A DNA stretch of 64,000 nucleotides. Origin: Euzebya tangerina. Lineage in GTDB: Bacteria > Actinomycetota > Nitriliruptoria > Euzebyales > Euzebyaceae. Below are positions 26,394-35,215 of this stretch, one piece after another; positions within the stretch are counted from its first letter, which is position 1; every line of letters begins with the position of its first letter. The notes below the pieces were generated by a model. The model worked only from the letters and a program-made list of their open reading frames with translations, ran no database searches and was not told the DNA's origin. The DNA lies in assembly GCF_003074135.1 (NCBI RefSeq), contig NZ_PPDK01000001.1, positions 2,728,001-2,792,000 of the forward strand, given 5' to 3'. The translations under genes and the position numbers were made by a program.

Positions 26394-27389
26394 TCACCCC
26401 GCCGCCCGGCGGATGCGGTCCATCACGGCGACACCGACACCAATCGGGGGGACGGCCTCGATCACCACATCCTCAAGACCCCAGTCGTCAGCCTGCCGGA
26501 GCGCGGCGTACAGCAGGTGCGCCAGGTCCCTCGTGTCCCTCGGCATCCCGAGGATCCGCACGCCTGAGACGTCTGTGACCGGGGTGAGTCCCAGGTAGCC
26601 GACCGGGGTGCCCTGCTCGACGAGCTCAGCCACCCGTGACGGGCCTGACCCGATGTCCGCGACATGGACCCGGGCTGCAGGTCGATAGTGCGCATGTCTC
26701 GTGCCGGGAGAGGCGGCCAGGTCCGGCAGCCCACCGGTCAGCGCAGCAGGTGTGGCCGTGCCCAACTGCTCGGCGGTGATGGAGCCGGGTCGCAGGATGA
26801 CCGGGTCCCGACCGCGGCAGTCCACCACCGTCGACTCGATCCCGACCGCGCAGGGACCAGCATCCACGATGATGTCAACACCAGCGGGGAAGTCGGCGGC
26901 GACATGCGCCGCCGTCGTGGGGGAGGGGCGACCCGAGCGGTTGGCGCTCGGCGCGGCCAGCGGCACACCAGACTGCCGGATCAGCTCGCGCGCCACCGCG
27001 TGGTCGGGCGCCCGAACGGCCACGGTGTCAAGCCCACCGGTGGTGATCCGTGGAACCGTCCGGTCCGCGTCGAGCACCAGCGTGAGTGGGCCGGGCCAGA
27101 ACGCCCCGGCCAGCTTGGCCGCCAACGGTGTCACCTCTCTCGCCAGTGGGCGGGCCCCGTCCAGATCGCTCACGTGGACGATGAGCGGGTTGTCCGACGG
27201 GCGCCCCTTGGCTCGGAAGACGGCCTCGACGGCGGCCGGGTCCAGTGCGCTCGCGCCCAATCCGTAGACGGTCTCGGTGGGGAAGGCGACGACACCACCC
27301 TCCCGAAGGACCTCAGCGGCGGGTCGAAGCAGGGCAGCAAGCTCGCTGCCGGTGGTTCCGGAGGGAACCGACACGCGCTGGGGTCCCAC
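26394..27389 (-). CDS. sua5: L-threonylcarbamoyladenylate synthase, Sua5 type
   Basis: A 331-residue protein from GTG 27389. The N-terminal YrdC/TsaC domain shows GGVVAFPTETVYGLGA, KGRPSDNPLIVHV, PGPLTLVL, PLAAPSANRSGRPSPT and GIESTVVDC. The extra C-terminal Sua5 domain (from about residue 225, TRHAHYRP) gives the two-domain Sua5 length. It makes threonylcarbamoyl-AMP for t6A at position 37 of tRNAs reading ANN codons. Its start is 3 bp downstream of the preceding gene's stop, so the two share an operon. Confidence 0.93.
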   Translation of the reverse strand: MGPQRVSVPSGTTGSELAALLRPAAEVLREGGVVAFPTETVYGLGASALDPAAVEAVFRAKGRPSDNPLIVHVSDLDGARPLAREVTPLAAKLAGAFWPGPLTLVLDADRTVPRITTGGLDTVAVRAPDHAVARELIRQSGVPLAAPSANRSGRPSPTTAAHVAADFPAGVDIIVDAGPCAVGIESTVVDCRGRDPVILRPGSITAEQLGTATPAALTGGLPDLAASPGTRHAHYRPAARVHVADIGSGPSRVAELVEQGTPVGYLGLTPVTDVSGVRILGMPRDTRDLAHLLYAALRQADDWGLEDVVIEAVPPIGVGVAVMDRIRRAAG

Positions 27390-27392
27390 CGC

Positions 27393-28034
27393 TCACCTGG
27401 CGCGCGACGGGGCCGGCCGCTGCACGGCCAGTGCGAGGTACGCCGCGACGTTGGGCGTGTCCACGTGACGTGGGAGCCGGGTCAACACGGCCCGGACCTT
27501 GTCAGCCGATTCCAGCGGGACCCCGGTCGCGTCCGGTGTCATCGCCTCGAGCAGTCGCGACAGGCGGTGCACCCGAGCCGCAGACGTCCGGCTGGTGTCG
27601 TGCAGGACGGTCCGGAGGCGTCCGAGCCAGCGCTGCGCTCCATGCACCTCGAGGTGATCGGCCAGATCGCGGAGCGCGGAGTACAGCGGCTGGACGGGCA
27701 GATCGGTCTCGCCGACGCCAGCCGCCAGGTAGGCCACCGCGCGGGAGATCACCGCATCGAGCCCGGCCCGCTTGACGTCGGACATCCCGGCCAGACGGGT
27801 GAGCTCGAGGATGAGGTGGTGTTGCCGGGCGGTGGAGCTGTCGGCGTCCAGGCATGACCGCAGGTCGCCCGCCCAGAGGTCCAGGCCGGCGTCGTCAAGG
27901 GCCCCCGCGATGTCAAGGGCATGACGGTACGCGTCGGGGGCGTCGTCCAGCTGGCTCCGCTGTGCCCATCGAGCCGGCTGGCGGCTGGTCTGGGACGGCG
28001 AGGCGGTGGGCATCTCCTCCACCGTAGCCGTCAC
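27393..28034 (-). CDS. Hypothetical helical protein upstream of sua5
   Basis: A 213-residue protein from GTG 28034. It is almost entirely alpha-helical, with repeated short helices (ALDIAGALDDAGLDLWAGDL, YSALRDLADHLEVHGAQRWL), a charged low-complexity N-terminus and no membrane segment or catalytic motif. Repeated Leu/Ala/Arg helices suggest a helical bundle or TPR-like scaffold, but I recognise no family. It is 36 bp downstream of the acyl-CoA dehydrogenase stop and 3 bp upstream of sua5 on the same strand. Confidence 0.6.
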   Translation of the reverse strand: MTATVEEMPTASPSQTSRQPARWAQRSQLDDAPDAYRHALDIAGALDDAGLDLWAGDLRSCLDADSSTARQHHLILELTRLAGMSDVKRAGLDAVISRAVAYLAAGVGETDLPVQPLYSALRDLADHLEVHGAQRWLGRLRTVLHDTSRTSAARVHRLSRLLEAMTPDATGVPLESADKVRAVLTRLPRHVDTPNVAAYLALAVQRPAPSRAR

Positions 28035-28070
28035 GCCTGACGGGGACGCGTGACGGCCTCGATGTGTCGA

Positions 28071-29903
28071 CTAGAAGGCGCTGTCGGCCAGCTCCATCAC
28101 CCCGAGGTCCGTTGCGGCCATGATGTCAGCACGCGACGAGAGTTCGGGCAGGACGTTGTGGGCGAACCAGGACGCCGCCGCGATCTTGCCGGCGTAGAAG
28201 TCGGCATCGCCGTCCCGGAGATCATCCCGGGCCTGTGCGGCGATCGCCACTTCGGCGCCGCGCAGGGACAGCCACCCGACGACCAGCTCCGCCAGGCTGA
28301 ACAGGAACGGGGTGGTGGACAGGCCGATCTTGTACAGGTCCTCGCCAAGGAACTGGACCATCGAGCCGAGCATCCGCTGGACGTCCGCCAGTGCGGTGGC
28401 CAGCCGAGCGCGCTCGGCGACCAAGACGTCGGCCCCGTCGTCCTTGGCGAAGTCCTGGATCTGGGTCAGCAGCCCGGTCAGGGTTGCGCCCTGGTCACGA
28501 CCGATCTTGCGGAAGAACAGGTCCATGCCCTGGATGCCGGTCGTCCCCTCGTACAGCGTGTCGATCTTGGCATCCCGGATGTACTGCTCGATTGGGTAGT
28601 CGCGGGTGTAGCCAGCACCGCCGAAGACCTGGAGGGACATGGCCAGCAGCTCATAGGACTTCTCCGACCCGTAGCCCTTGACCAGCGGCAGCAGCAGGTC
28701 GTTCAGCCGTTCCCACCTGGTGATCTCCTCCGCGTTCGAACCGTCCACGTCGGCGTGGTGGGCCAGCTCCACCTGGTCCTGCACCCAGGCGGTGTAGGTC
28801 ATCAGGGCACGCAGACCCTCGACGTGTGCCTTCTGGATCATCAGCATCCGGCGGACGTCGGGGTGAGCGATGATCGGCACCCGCGGCGCGGTCTTGTCGG
28901 CGGCCTGCTTGAGGTCCGGCCCCTGCACCCGCTCCTTGGCGTACTCCAAGGCGTTGAGGTACCCGGTCGACAGCGTCGAGATGGCCTTGGTCCCGACCAG
29001 CATCCGCGCGTACTCGATCACCTTGAACATCTGGGCGATGCCATCGTGGACCTCACCGACCAGCACGCCGCGGGCCGGGATGTCACCGTCGGAGAAGTAC
29101 AACTCGGCTGTCGAGGAGGCCTTGATGCCCATCTTGTCCTCGACCGAGCGGACGAAGGCGCCATTGCGCTCGCCGATCGAGCCGTCCTCGTTCACCCAGT
29201 ACTTCGGCACGACGAAGAGGGACAGACCCTTGGTGCCCGCACCGGCACCCTCGGGACGGGCCAGGACGAGGTGGACGATGTTGTCCGGCCAGTCGAAATC
29301 GCCGTTGGTGATGAACCGCTTGCTGCCGGTGATGGTCCATGTGCCGTCGCCGTTGTCCACCGCTTTGGTGCGTCCGGCACCGACGTCTGAGCCAGCGTCG
29401 GGCTCGGTCAGCACCATCGTGGCGCCCCACTTGTGCTCGATCATCGGCGTGACGAAGCGCTCCCGCTGCTCGGGCGTGGCGACCTCGTCCAGGATCTTCG
29501 CGAAGAAGGGCCCTGCGGTGAAGAAGAAGGCGGAGGCGTTGGCTCCAGCGAGCATCTCCGACGCCGACCACGAGACGGAGGGGGACGCGCCGTATCCGCC
29601 GAGGTGTGGCGGGACGTACAGCAGGTGCCAGTCATTGTCGAAGAAGGCGTCCAGCGACTCGTTCAACTCCGGTGGCACCGTGACGTCACCCGAGTCGGCA
29701 TCCAGCTGCAGCGGCGTCCGGTCGGCAGCGGTGAAGCTGGCCGCGAAGTCCTCCCGAGCCAACCGGTCGACCTCACGGAGCACGTCCTGGGCGGCGTCGG
29801 CATCCATGTCTTCGAACGGCCCGGTCCCCAGGTGGTCTTGGACCCGGTTGACCTCGAAGAGGTTGAAGAAGAGGTCGCGGAGGTTGCTCTTGTAGTGGGT
29901 CAC
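28071..29903 (-). CDS. Acyl-CoA dehydrogenase, 600-residue type with C-terminal domain
   Basis: A 610-residue FAD enzyme from GTG 29903, with GGAG upstream. The standard ACAD core is seen (MVLTEPDAGSDVG, WTITGSKRFITNGDFDW, LQVFGGAGYTRDYPIEQY, RDAKIDTLYEGTTGIQ with the catalytic-base Glu). The extra 200 residues at the C-terminus match the long subgroup that includes DmdC (3-methylmercaptopropionyl-CoA dehydrogenase) and FadE5-like enzymes. It oxidises an acyl-CoA to a 2-enoyl-CoA; chain specificity is not readable. Three operator-like palindromes lie upstream, as for TetR-regulated lipid genes. Confidence 0.9.
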   Translation of the reverse strand: MTHYKSNLRDLFFNLFEVNRVQDHLGTGPFEDMDADAAQDVLREVDRLAREDFAASFTAADRTPLQLDADSGDVTVPPELNESLDAFFDNDWHLLYVPPHLGGYGASPSVSWSASEMLAGANASAFFFTAGPFFAKILDEVATPEQRERFVTPMIEHKWGATMVLTEPDAGSDVGAGRTKAVDNGDGTWTITGSKRFITNGDFDWPDNIVHLVLARPEGAGAGTKGLSLFVVPKYWVNEDGSIGERNGAFVRSVEDKMGIKASSTAELYFSDGDIPARGVLVGEVHDGIAQMFKVIEYARMLVGTKAISTLSTGYLNALEYAKERVQGPDLKQAADKTAPRVPIIAHPDVRRMLMIQKAHVEGLRALMTYTAWVQDQVELAHHADVDGSNAEEITRWERLNDLLLPLVKGYGSEKSYELLAMSLQVFGGAGYTRDYPIEQYIRDAKIDTLYEGTTGIQGMDLFFRKIGRDQGATLTGLLTQIQDFAKDDGADVLVAERARLATALADVQRMLGSMVQFLGEDLYKIGLSTTPFLFSLAELVVGWLSLRGAEVAIAAQARDDLRDGDADFYAGKIAAASWFAHNVLPELSSRADIMAATDLGVMELADSAF

Positions 29904-29932
29904 GGGATGACTCCGATGTCGCTTGAGGCGTG

Positions 29933-29976
29933 TTACTGGCCAGTAGGTTACTTGTCAGTAGCTTACTCGCGAGTAA
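29933..29976. promoter_or_regulatory. Triple operator-like palindromes upstream of the acyl-CoA dehydrogenase
   Basis: Three palindromic 12-mers start at 29934 (TACTGGCCAGTA), 29949 (TACTTGTCAGTA) and 29964 (TACTCGCGAGTA): exactly 15 bp apart. The outer two are perfect and the middle one is imperfect. The last extends to the 14-bp palindrome TTACTCGCGAGTAA. The form resembles binding sites of TetR-type regulators of fatty-acid and acyl-CoA genes. They lie 30 to 73 nt upstream of the acyl-CoA dehydrogenase start and also upstream of the divergent LuxR-type gene. Confidence 0.8.
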
Positions 29977-30058
29977 CCGTCTCGGCCAAATTCCGGTCAA
30001 CCCGTCACGTGATCCGAGGGCTTGCCTTGAGGGGGAGCGTCCCCGCAGGATGATCCCG

Positions 30059-31696
30059 ATGGCCATCCCGATGGCAGAGTCCGGCGCGGCATGGTTGGAG
30101 CGATCGCGCCGGCTGCACGAGGGCGGGGACGTCGCCGGTGCAGTCCAGGCCCTGGAGGAGGCGTATCGCTGGCTGCTGGAGGAGGGTCGGCTGGTCGAGG
30201 CCGCCCGGGCGGCACGGACCCGTGCCTATCAGTGCGCCCTCGACGGCGCGACCGCGAAGGCCGGGGGCTGGCTCGGGCAGGCTCGGACCCTGGCTGCGCA
30301 ACACGGCGACCCCGTGGAGGTCGCGTGGCTCGAGCTGTTCGATGCCATGGGCGATCCGGAGGAGGATCGCGGGCTGCGCCGCCTGGAGGCGCTGCGACAG
30401 CGGGCTCGCGACGTGCACGCGCCTGATCTGGAGTGCGACGCCACGGCCTTGGTCGGGCACCGGAACGTGCAGCGCGGCCGCGTCGCGGCGGGGATGGCGC
30501 TGCTGGACGAGGCGCTGACGGCGGTCTGTGTCGGCCGTGTCGGCGAGGTCGTCGTCACCGAGGGCGCCTGCTGCCTGCTGCTCTCGGCGTGCGAGTTGAC
30601 CGGCGATGTGGGCCGCGCCGACCAGTGGCTGGAGCGGCTCTCCGCCCGATCCAGCAGCGCCCGATCCAGCAGCGCCCGATCCAGCAGCGCCCGATCCAGT
30701 ACCGCCCGATCCGGCAACGCCCGAACGGGTGCCCCGACGTCGTTGTCGCTGCGTCCGATCTGCCTGAGCTATCACGGTGGGATCCTGATGGCGGCCGGCC
30801 GGTGGCCGGAAGCGGAGGCGGCGCTGGCCGAGGCACTGGTGGAGCTCGGCGACAGCTACGCCTTCGCGCGCCACCAGGCCCGTGCCCGGCTGGCCGACCT
30901 CCGCTGCCGCCAAGGTCGCCACGAGGCGGCGGCGCGCCTGCTGGCCGGTGTCGAAGAGGACCCGGACGCCGCCGCTCCACTGGTGACCATCCACCTGGCG
31001 TTGGGTCGGGCAGCGCTTGCGGAGGAGCGCCTGATGCGGTCCCTCCCGGGTACCGATGGCGTCAACCGTGCTCGGCTGTTGGCTGTGGAGGTCGACGTGG
31101 CGCTCGCAGGTCACGATCCCGATCGTGGGCTCCGTGCCGCCGCCGAACTGGCCGACCTCGCGGCGGCATCCCGGGTCGCGAGCGACTTCCTGACCGGTCT
31201 CGCCGCTCTGGCCCGGGGGAAGGTCCTGGCCGCCACGGCGACGTCGGCCGAGGCCGCTGATGCCTTTCGAGCGGCGGTCGCCGCGTTCGCCGCTGCCGCG
31301 ACCCCGCACGAGCTCGCCCGTGCCAGGGTCGGACTTGCGGAGGTGCTCGCAGCGGAGGCGCCGGAGGTGTCGGAGGCGGAGGCCCGGCGGGCCATGAGGA
31401 CCGGGCACGACCTGGGCGCCGCGCCACTGGTCGACGTGGCAGCCGCCGTGCTGCGCACCCTCGGTCGTCCGGTCCGCTCCGGCGCTCGCGGCGAGACCCG
31501 GTTGACTGACCGTGAACACGAGGTCCTGGCGCTGATCGGTGAGGGCCTCAGCAACCCCGAGATCGCGACCCGACTGGTGATCAGCCGAAAGACCGTCGAG
31601 CACCACGTCAGTCGGATCCTGATGAAGCTCGGGGTGCGCAACCGCACGCAGGCAGCGGCCCACGCCCTCCGGGCCAGGCCATCGGATCACGAATAG
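30059..31696 (+). CDS. LuxR-family transcriptional regulator with helical-repeat sensor region
   Basis: A 545-residue protein; ATG 30059 has AGGA 8 nt upstream, with ATG 30050 and 30071 as alternatives. The C-terminal 60 residues are a LuxR/GerE HTH ([24 protein letters not shown], then [10 protein letters not shown]). The body is 400 residues of TPR-like helical hairpins, as in large ATPase-less regulators of the MalT/LAL kind, but there is no Walker motif. An RSSSA repeat interrupts the middle. It is divergent from the acyl-CoA dehydrogenase across the triple operator region and could control it, which is only a guess. Confidence 0.85.
   Translation: MAIPMAESGAAWLERSRRLHEGGDVAGAVQALEEAYRWLLEEGRLVEAARAARTRAYQCALDGATAKAGGWLGQARTLAAQHGDPVEVAWLELFDAMGDPEEDRGLRRLEALRQRARDVHAPDLECDATALVGHRNVQRGRVAAGMALLDEALTAVCVGRVGEVVVTEGACCLLLSACELTGDVGRADQWLERLSARSSSARSSSARSSSARSSTARSGNARTGAPTSLSLRPICLSYHGGILMAAGRWPEAEAALAEALVELGDSYAFARHQARARLADLRCRQGRHEAAARLLAGVEEDPDAAAPLVTIHLALGRAALAEERLMRSLPGTDGVNRARLLAVEVDVALAGHDPDRGLRAAAELADLAAASRVASDFLTGLAALARGKVLAATATSAEAADAFRAAVAAFAAAATPHELARARVGLAEVLAAEAPEVSEAEARRAMRTGHDLGAAPLVDVAAAVLRTLGRPVRSGARGETRLTDREHEVLALIGEGLSNPEIATRLVISRKTVEHHVSRILMKLGVRNRTQAAAHALRARPSDHE
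30647..30721 (+). repeat. 15-bp tandem repeat coding RSSSA in the LuxR-type gene
   Basis: Five 15-bp units run 30647-30721. The first three (cgatccagcagcgcc) are identical; the fourth and fifth differ by a few bases, coding RSSTA and RSGNA. They form an Arg/Ser/Ala insert between helical hairpins of the sensor region. Fresh tandem copies suggest replication slippage and length variation among strains. Confidence 0.9.
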
Positions 31697-31777
31697 GGGA
31701 TCTCCCCGATGTGCGGGAGGATCTGCTCCCGCAGCGTGGGTGGCGAGGCAGGAACGGCCTGCCGGGAGAGGACCGCC

Positions 31778-32593
31778 ATGACCACCAACAGCCCCGCCAC
31801 CGTCTCGACGGACGACACCAGCTTCCAGATCAGCGCCGAGGCCGCCGAGGTCTATGAGAGCCGCTTCGTTCCGGCGATCTTCGCCGAGTGGGCACCGCGG
31901 CTGGTCGACTTCGTCGCCGTCCGGCCGGACGAGGAGGTGGCCGACATCGCGTGCGGCACGGGGATCGTGGCCCGCGAGGCCGCCGGCCGAGTGGGAGCCG
32001 AGCGCGTGGTCGGTGTGGACCTGAACAGGGCGATGCTCGATGTCGCCGAACGGCAGTCGCCGTCCATCACCTGGCTGCAGGGGGAGGCGGGCGACCTCCC
32101 ATTGGCTGCTGGCAGCGTCGACCACGCCTTGTGTCAGATGGCGCTGATGTTCTTCCCGGACCGAGCGGCCGCGGTCGCCGAGATGGCCCGGGTGGCCCGG
32201 CGACGGGTCGCCCTGCTCGTGCCCGCTGCAGTGGACCAGCAACCGGCCTACCAGGTGTTCACCGATGTCGTCCGCCGCCATGCGGGTCCATCCGGTGCGG
32301 CCCTGGTCAGCGCGTACTGGTCGGCGGGGGACCCAGGATCCCTGAGCGACCTCCTGACCGGGGCCGGGCTGCGGAGCGTCGAGCTGGCGACGGTCGTCGG
32401 TACCGCCAGGTTCGACTCCGTCGAGGCGCTGGTGGCGACGGAGGTCGAGGGCTCACCGCTCGTCGATGCCATCGACACCGAGACCTACGACGCCATTCGT
32501 CGGGACTGCCGTGTCGAACTGGACCGCTTCATCGGCGACGACGGTCGGTGTGACGTCCCGCTGGTCTGTCACCTGGTTCGGGGGGACCACTGA
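31778..32593 (+). CDS. Class I SAM-dependent methyltransferase
   Basis: A 271-residue protein from ATG 31778, preceded by GAGAGG. The Rossmann methyltransferase fold is shown by VADIACGTGIVAREAA (motif I), VVGVDLNRAMLDVA, and the post-motif SVDHALCQMALMFFPD. This UbiE/Methyltransf_11 pattern acts on small molecules. The substrate cannot be inferred. It lies 81 bp after the LuxR-type gene, with no visible coupling, and converges on the sugar transferase gene. Confidence 0.85.
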   Translation: MTTNSPATVSTDDTSFQISAEAAEVYESRFVPAIFAEWAPRLVDFVAVRPDEEVADIACGTGIVAREAAGRVGAERVVGVDLNRAMLDVAERQSPSITWLQGEAGDLPLAAGSVDHALCQMALMFFPDRAAAVAEMARVARRRVALLVPAAVDQQPAYQVFTDVVRRHAGPSGAALVSAYWSAGDPGSLSDLLTGAGLRSVELATVVGTARFDSVEALVATEVEGSPLVDAIDTETYDAIRRDCRVELDRFIGDDGRCDVPLVCHLVRGDH

Positions 32594-32629
32594 GCACCAG
32601 CGCCGGTGACCAGCGCTCACCGCCCGGCG

Positions 32630-33430
32630 TCAGAAGCCGCGGCGGGGTCCGAGGGCCGCGTACGGCGTCGCCAGCAGGATCCTGAGGTCGGTCATGAAGG
32701 TGACCGAGTCCACGTAGTCCAGGTCGACATCCACGTGTTCGTGCATCATCCCGTTGCCGCGCTCGGAGATCTGCCACAACCCCGTCAGCCCGGGCTTGAC
32801 GGCGTGTCGGCGGTGCATCCACTGGTCGTAGTGGGCCTCGACGATGCCGGGAAGTTCGGGTCGTGGACCGACCAGGCTCATGTCGCCCTTGATGACGTTG
32901 AGGAGCTGGGGGATCTCATCGATCGAGAAGGTGCGCAGCAGCCGACCAACCTGGTTCAGTCGTGGGTCGCGCTCGCTCTTGTGGGTGTTGCGACGCTCGA
33001 TGCCGTCCCAGCGACCGTCGCGGAAGGCTTCGATGTCCCCCGCACTGGTCTCGCGGCGGTCGTGGTCCATCGTCCGCAGCTTGTAGGTGCGGAAGACCTC
33101 CCCACCCAACCCGACCCGGCGTTGCACGAAGAAGACGTCGGGACCCAGTGAGAGACGGACGGCGATGACGCCGGCGAGCAGGACGGGGGACAGGGCCACG
33201 AGGAGCACGACGGCGACCGTGACGTCGAACAGCGGCTTGATCAGCGAGACGTAGACCCCGGTCAGGGGTGCAGGGCTCCAGCGGTCAGCGGTGCTGGCGG
33301 GTGACGGCCGACTCGGCGGCGACGACGTGGGCCGAGGAGTCCGCGCCTGCACGTCCTCGACCCTCGAGGCGACGGGTGTTGGCCGACCTATGGAGAGGTC
33401 GGTGCCGTCGGGGTCGTCGGGAGGTGCCAT
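32630..33430 (-). CDS. Bacterial sugar transferase (undecaprenyl-phosphate glycosyl-1-phosphate transferase type)
   Basis: A 266-residue protein from ATG 33430. A disordered 55-residue N-terminus precedes the membrane anchor (YVSLIKPLFDVTVAVVLLVAL). Conserved motifs follow: GPDVFFVQRRVGLGGEVFRTYKLRTM, DEIPQLLNVIKGDMSLVGPRP, and KPGLTGLWQISERGN. These enzymes start exopolysaccharide or wall-glycan repeat units by transferring sugar-1-phosphate to undecaprenyl phosphate. It has only the catalytic domain, without the extra CoA-binding-like membrane domain of WcaJ. No glycosyltransferases are adjacent. Confidence 0.92.
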   Translation of the reverse strand: MAPPDDPDGTDLSIGRPTPVASRVEDVQARTPRPTSSPPSRPSPASTADRWSPAPLTGVYVSLIKPLFDVTVAVVLLVALSPVLLAGVIAVRLSLGPDVFFVQRRVGLGGEVFRTYKLRTMDHDRRETSAGDIEAFRDGRWDGIERRNTHKSERDPRLNQVGRLLRTFSIDEIPQLLNVIKGDMSLVGPRPELPGIVEAHYDQWMHRRHAVKPGLTGLWQISERGNGMMHEHVDVDLDYVDSVTFMTDLRILLATPYAALGPRRGF

Positions 33431-33492
33431 GGGCGGGGCCTGGGTCGTGCGATCTGGGTTCAGGTCGCGGGAGGTGCAAGACTCGTGCGCCT

Positions 33493-34395
33493 ATGGCTCA
33501 GGATTCGACACGGTACGGAACGATCTTTAGCCCGGGGCTCTTCGATGGACAGGTGGCGCTGGTCACGGGCGGGGGCACCGGCATCGGCCGCGCCAGCGCC
33601 CACGAGTTGGCGGCGCTGGGGGCGACGGTCGTGGTCGCGGCGCGCCGTGAGGAGCCCTTGATCCAGACGGTGGGGGAGATCCGAGGAGTTGGCGGCAACG
33701 CCTCCTGGACGACACTCAACATCCGTGAGGCGGAGGAGGTCGAGGCGGTGATCGGCGACGTCGTGGAGGAGCACGGCCGCCTCGACCTGCTGGTCAACAA
33801 CGCCGGCGGGCAGTTTCCGGCGCCGTCTGAGCAGATCAGCCCGAACGGCTGGCGCACGGTGATCGATCTGAACCTCAACGGCACGTTCCTGGTGACCCGG
33901 GCGGCCTACACGACCTGGATGGCCGAGCACGGCGGGGTGATCTGCAACGTCATCGCCGACATGTGGCGGGGATTCCCGTACATGGCCCACACCGGGGCGG
34001 CGCGGGCCGGAGTGGACAACCTGACCAAGAGCCTCGCCATCGAGTGGGGGAGGAGCGGCGTCCGGATCAACGCCGTGGCACCGGGCACGATCTACTCCAG
34101 TGGGATGGACACCTACGACGAGTCCTTCCGGACTCACGCCGCGCGGCGGGCCTCCAAGATCCCGGTGGGTCGGGTGGGGACGGAGTCGGAGACCGCGGCT
34201 GCCATCACCTTCCTGCTGTCGCCCGCGGCGGCGTTCATCACCGGGGCCACCCTGCGGGTGGATGGCGGGGCGTCGCTCGAGAAGGCCGCGATGGTCCCGC
34301 TCGAGGCACACACCGCAATCCCGCCGTACAACGGCTTTCACCTCGCTCGGGAGATCCCGGAGGCGTGGGTGGACGACGGCGAGCCCGATGCGTGA
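33493..34395 (+). CDS. Short-chain dehydrogenase similar to trans-2-enoyl-CoA reductase (PECR-like)
   Basis: A 300-residue SDR from ATG 33493. The nucleotide-binding glycine motif is TGGGTGIG, with NNAGG and a C-terminal ITGATLRVDGG. The usual YxxxK catalytic pair is replaced by HTGAARAGVDNLTKSLA, and FLLSPAAAFITG follows; this is the arrangement of peroxisomal trans-2-enoyl-CoA and 2,4-dienoyl-CoA reductases. A role reducing enoyl-CoA in fatty-acid metabolism fits. Its 3' end overlaps the next gene by 8 nt, suggesting an operon with the CobS-like gene. Confidence 0.8.
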   Translation: MAQDSTRYGTIFSPGLFDGQVALVTGGGTGIGRASAHELAALGATVVVAARREEPLIQTVGEIRGVGGNASWTTLNIREAEEVEAVIGDVVEEHGRLDLLVNNAGGQFPAPSEQISPNGWRTVIDLNLNGTFLVTRAAYTTWMAEHGGVICNVIADMWRGFPYMAHTGAARAGVDNLTKSLAIEWGRSGVRINAVAPGTIYSSGMDTYDESFRTHAARRASKIPVGRVGTESETAAAITFLLSPAAAFITGATLRVDGGASLEKAAMVPLEAHTAIPPYNGFHLAREIPEAWVDDGEPDA

Positions 34396-35128
34396 GGCCT
34401 TCGGTGTCCTGACCGGGCTGCCCCACGAGTGGGATCACGATCAGATCGGCCGCGGCTGGGTGTGGACCGTCGCAGTCGGCGTCGTCATGGGGGTGGTCTG
34501 GCTGTCCGTCCAGCAGGTCGTCGGCCGGATCGGTGGGCCGTTCGTCGCGGCCGGTGCGCTGCTGCTGGTCCACGTGGTCGTGCTCGGTGCCAGGCCACAG
34601 CGGGGGCTGGCCGCCGTGGCCGAGGAGCTGACCGAGGAGCCGGACCCCGCCGTCGCACCGAGCCGTCCTGACACCGGCGGAGCTGCGGCTGCGGTGGTGA
34701 TGCTGGTTCTGCTGATGATGAGCGGGATGGCGACCTTCAGTGCCGATGTGCCCGCCCTGCTCTTCATCGCACCACTCATCGGCCGGTCCGTTCAGGTGGT
34801 GCTGCTGCAGGGCTGTGGTGAGGACGTCGGCCTCCCCGAGCCGAGTGCACTGCAGCACACCGCGATCGTGGCGCTGACGGTGGCCGCGCTGGGTCTGGCC
34901 CCGGTGCTCAACACCGCGGTGCGCCCGGTGCGCGAGAACGCCCAGATCCAAGGCATCGAGTACGTCGTGGCGGGCCTGATCGCGCTGCTGGTGACGTTTG
35001 TCATAGCCATCGCGTGGCGAGGCTGGTTGCGAGCCCGCTTCGGCACTGTGGACGCCAATGCCTGGCACTCCATCGGGGCCGTGGCTGACCTGGCCGCCCT
35101 CCTGGCCCTGGTCGGTCAGATCAACTAG
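34388..35128 (+). CDS. CobS-like integral membrane protein, catalytic motifs degenerate
   Basis: A 246-residue membrane protein from ATG 34388, with five to seven hydrophobic helices. The segment ALLFIAPLIGRSVQVVLLQG and the end RFGTVDANAWHSIGAVADL resemble adenosylcobinamide-GDP ribazoletransferase (CobS). However, the family's HxDGxxD motif and C-terminal TGDxxGA signature are not conserved (TVDANAWHSIGA instead). It may have lost the cobalamin activity or have a new phosphotransferase role. Overlap with the PECR-like gene suggests lipid or CoA context. Family placement is tentative. Confidence 0.5.
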   Translation: MREAFGVLTGLPHEWDHDQIGRGWVWTVAVGVVMGVVWLSVQQVVGRIGGPFVAAGALLLVHVVVLGARPQRGLAAVAEELTEEPDPAVAPSRPDTGGAAAAVVMLVLLMMSGMATFSADVPALLFIAPLIGRSVQVVLLQGCGEDVGLPEPSALQHTAIVALTVAALGLAPVLNTAVRPVRENAQIQGIEYVVAGLIALLVTFVIAIAWRGWLRARFGTVDANAWHSIGAVADLAALLALVGQIN

Positions 35129-35215
35129 GCCCACGTCAGCTACGTCCACGTCGGCCAATTGGCGGCGACAGCTACCCTGGAGGCACATCAACTTCTGAGG
35201 AGTCATCAACCCCAC

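Noticed and set aside
28050-29390. A 446-codon plus-strand frame over the acyl-CoA dehydrogenase
   Set aside because: Antisense shadow of a well-supported enzyme.
30005-32281. A 758-codon frame antisense to the LuxR-type gene and methyltransferase
   Set aside because: It lies opposite two clear genes and has repeated His/Gln/Gly-rich antisense composition.
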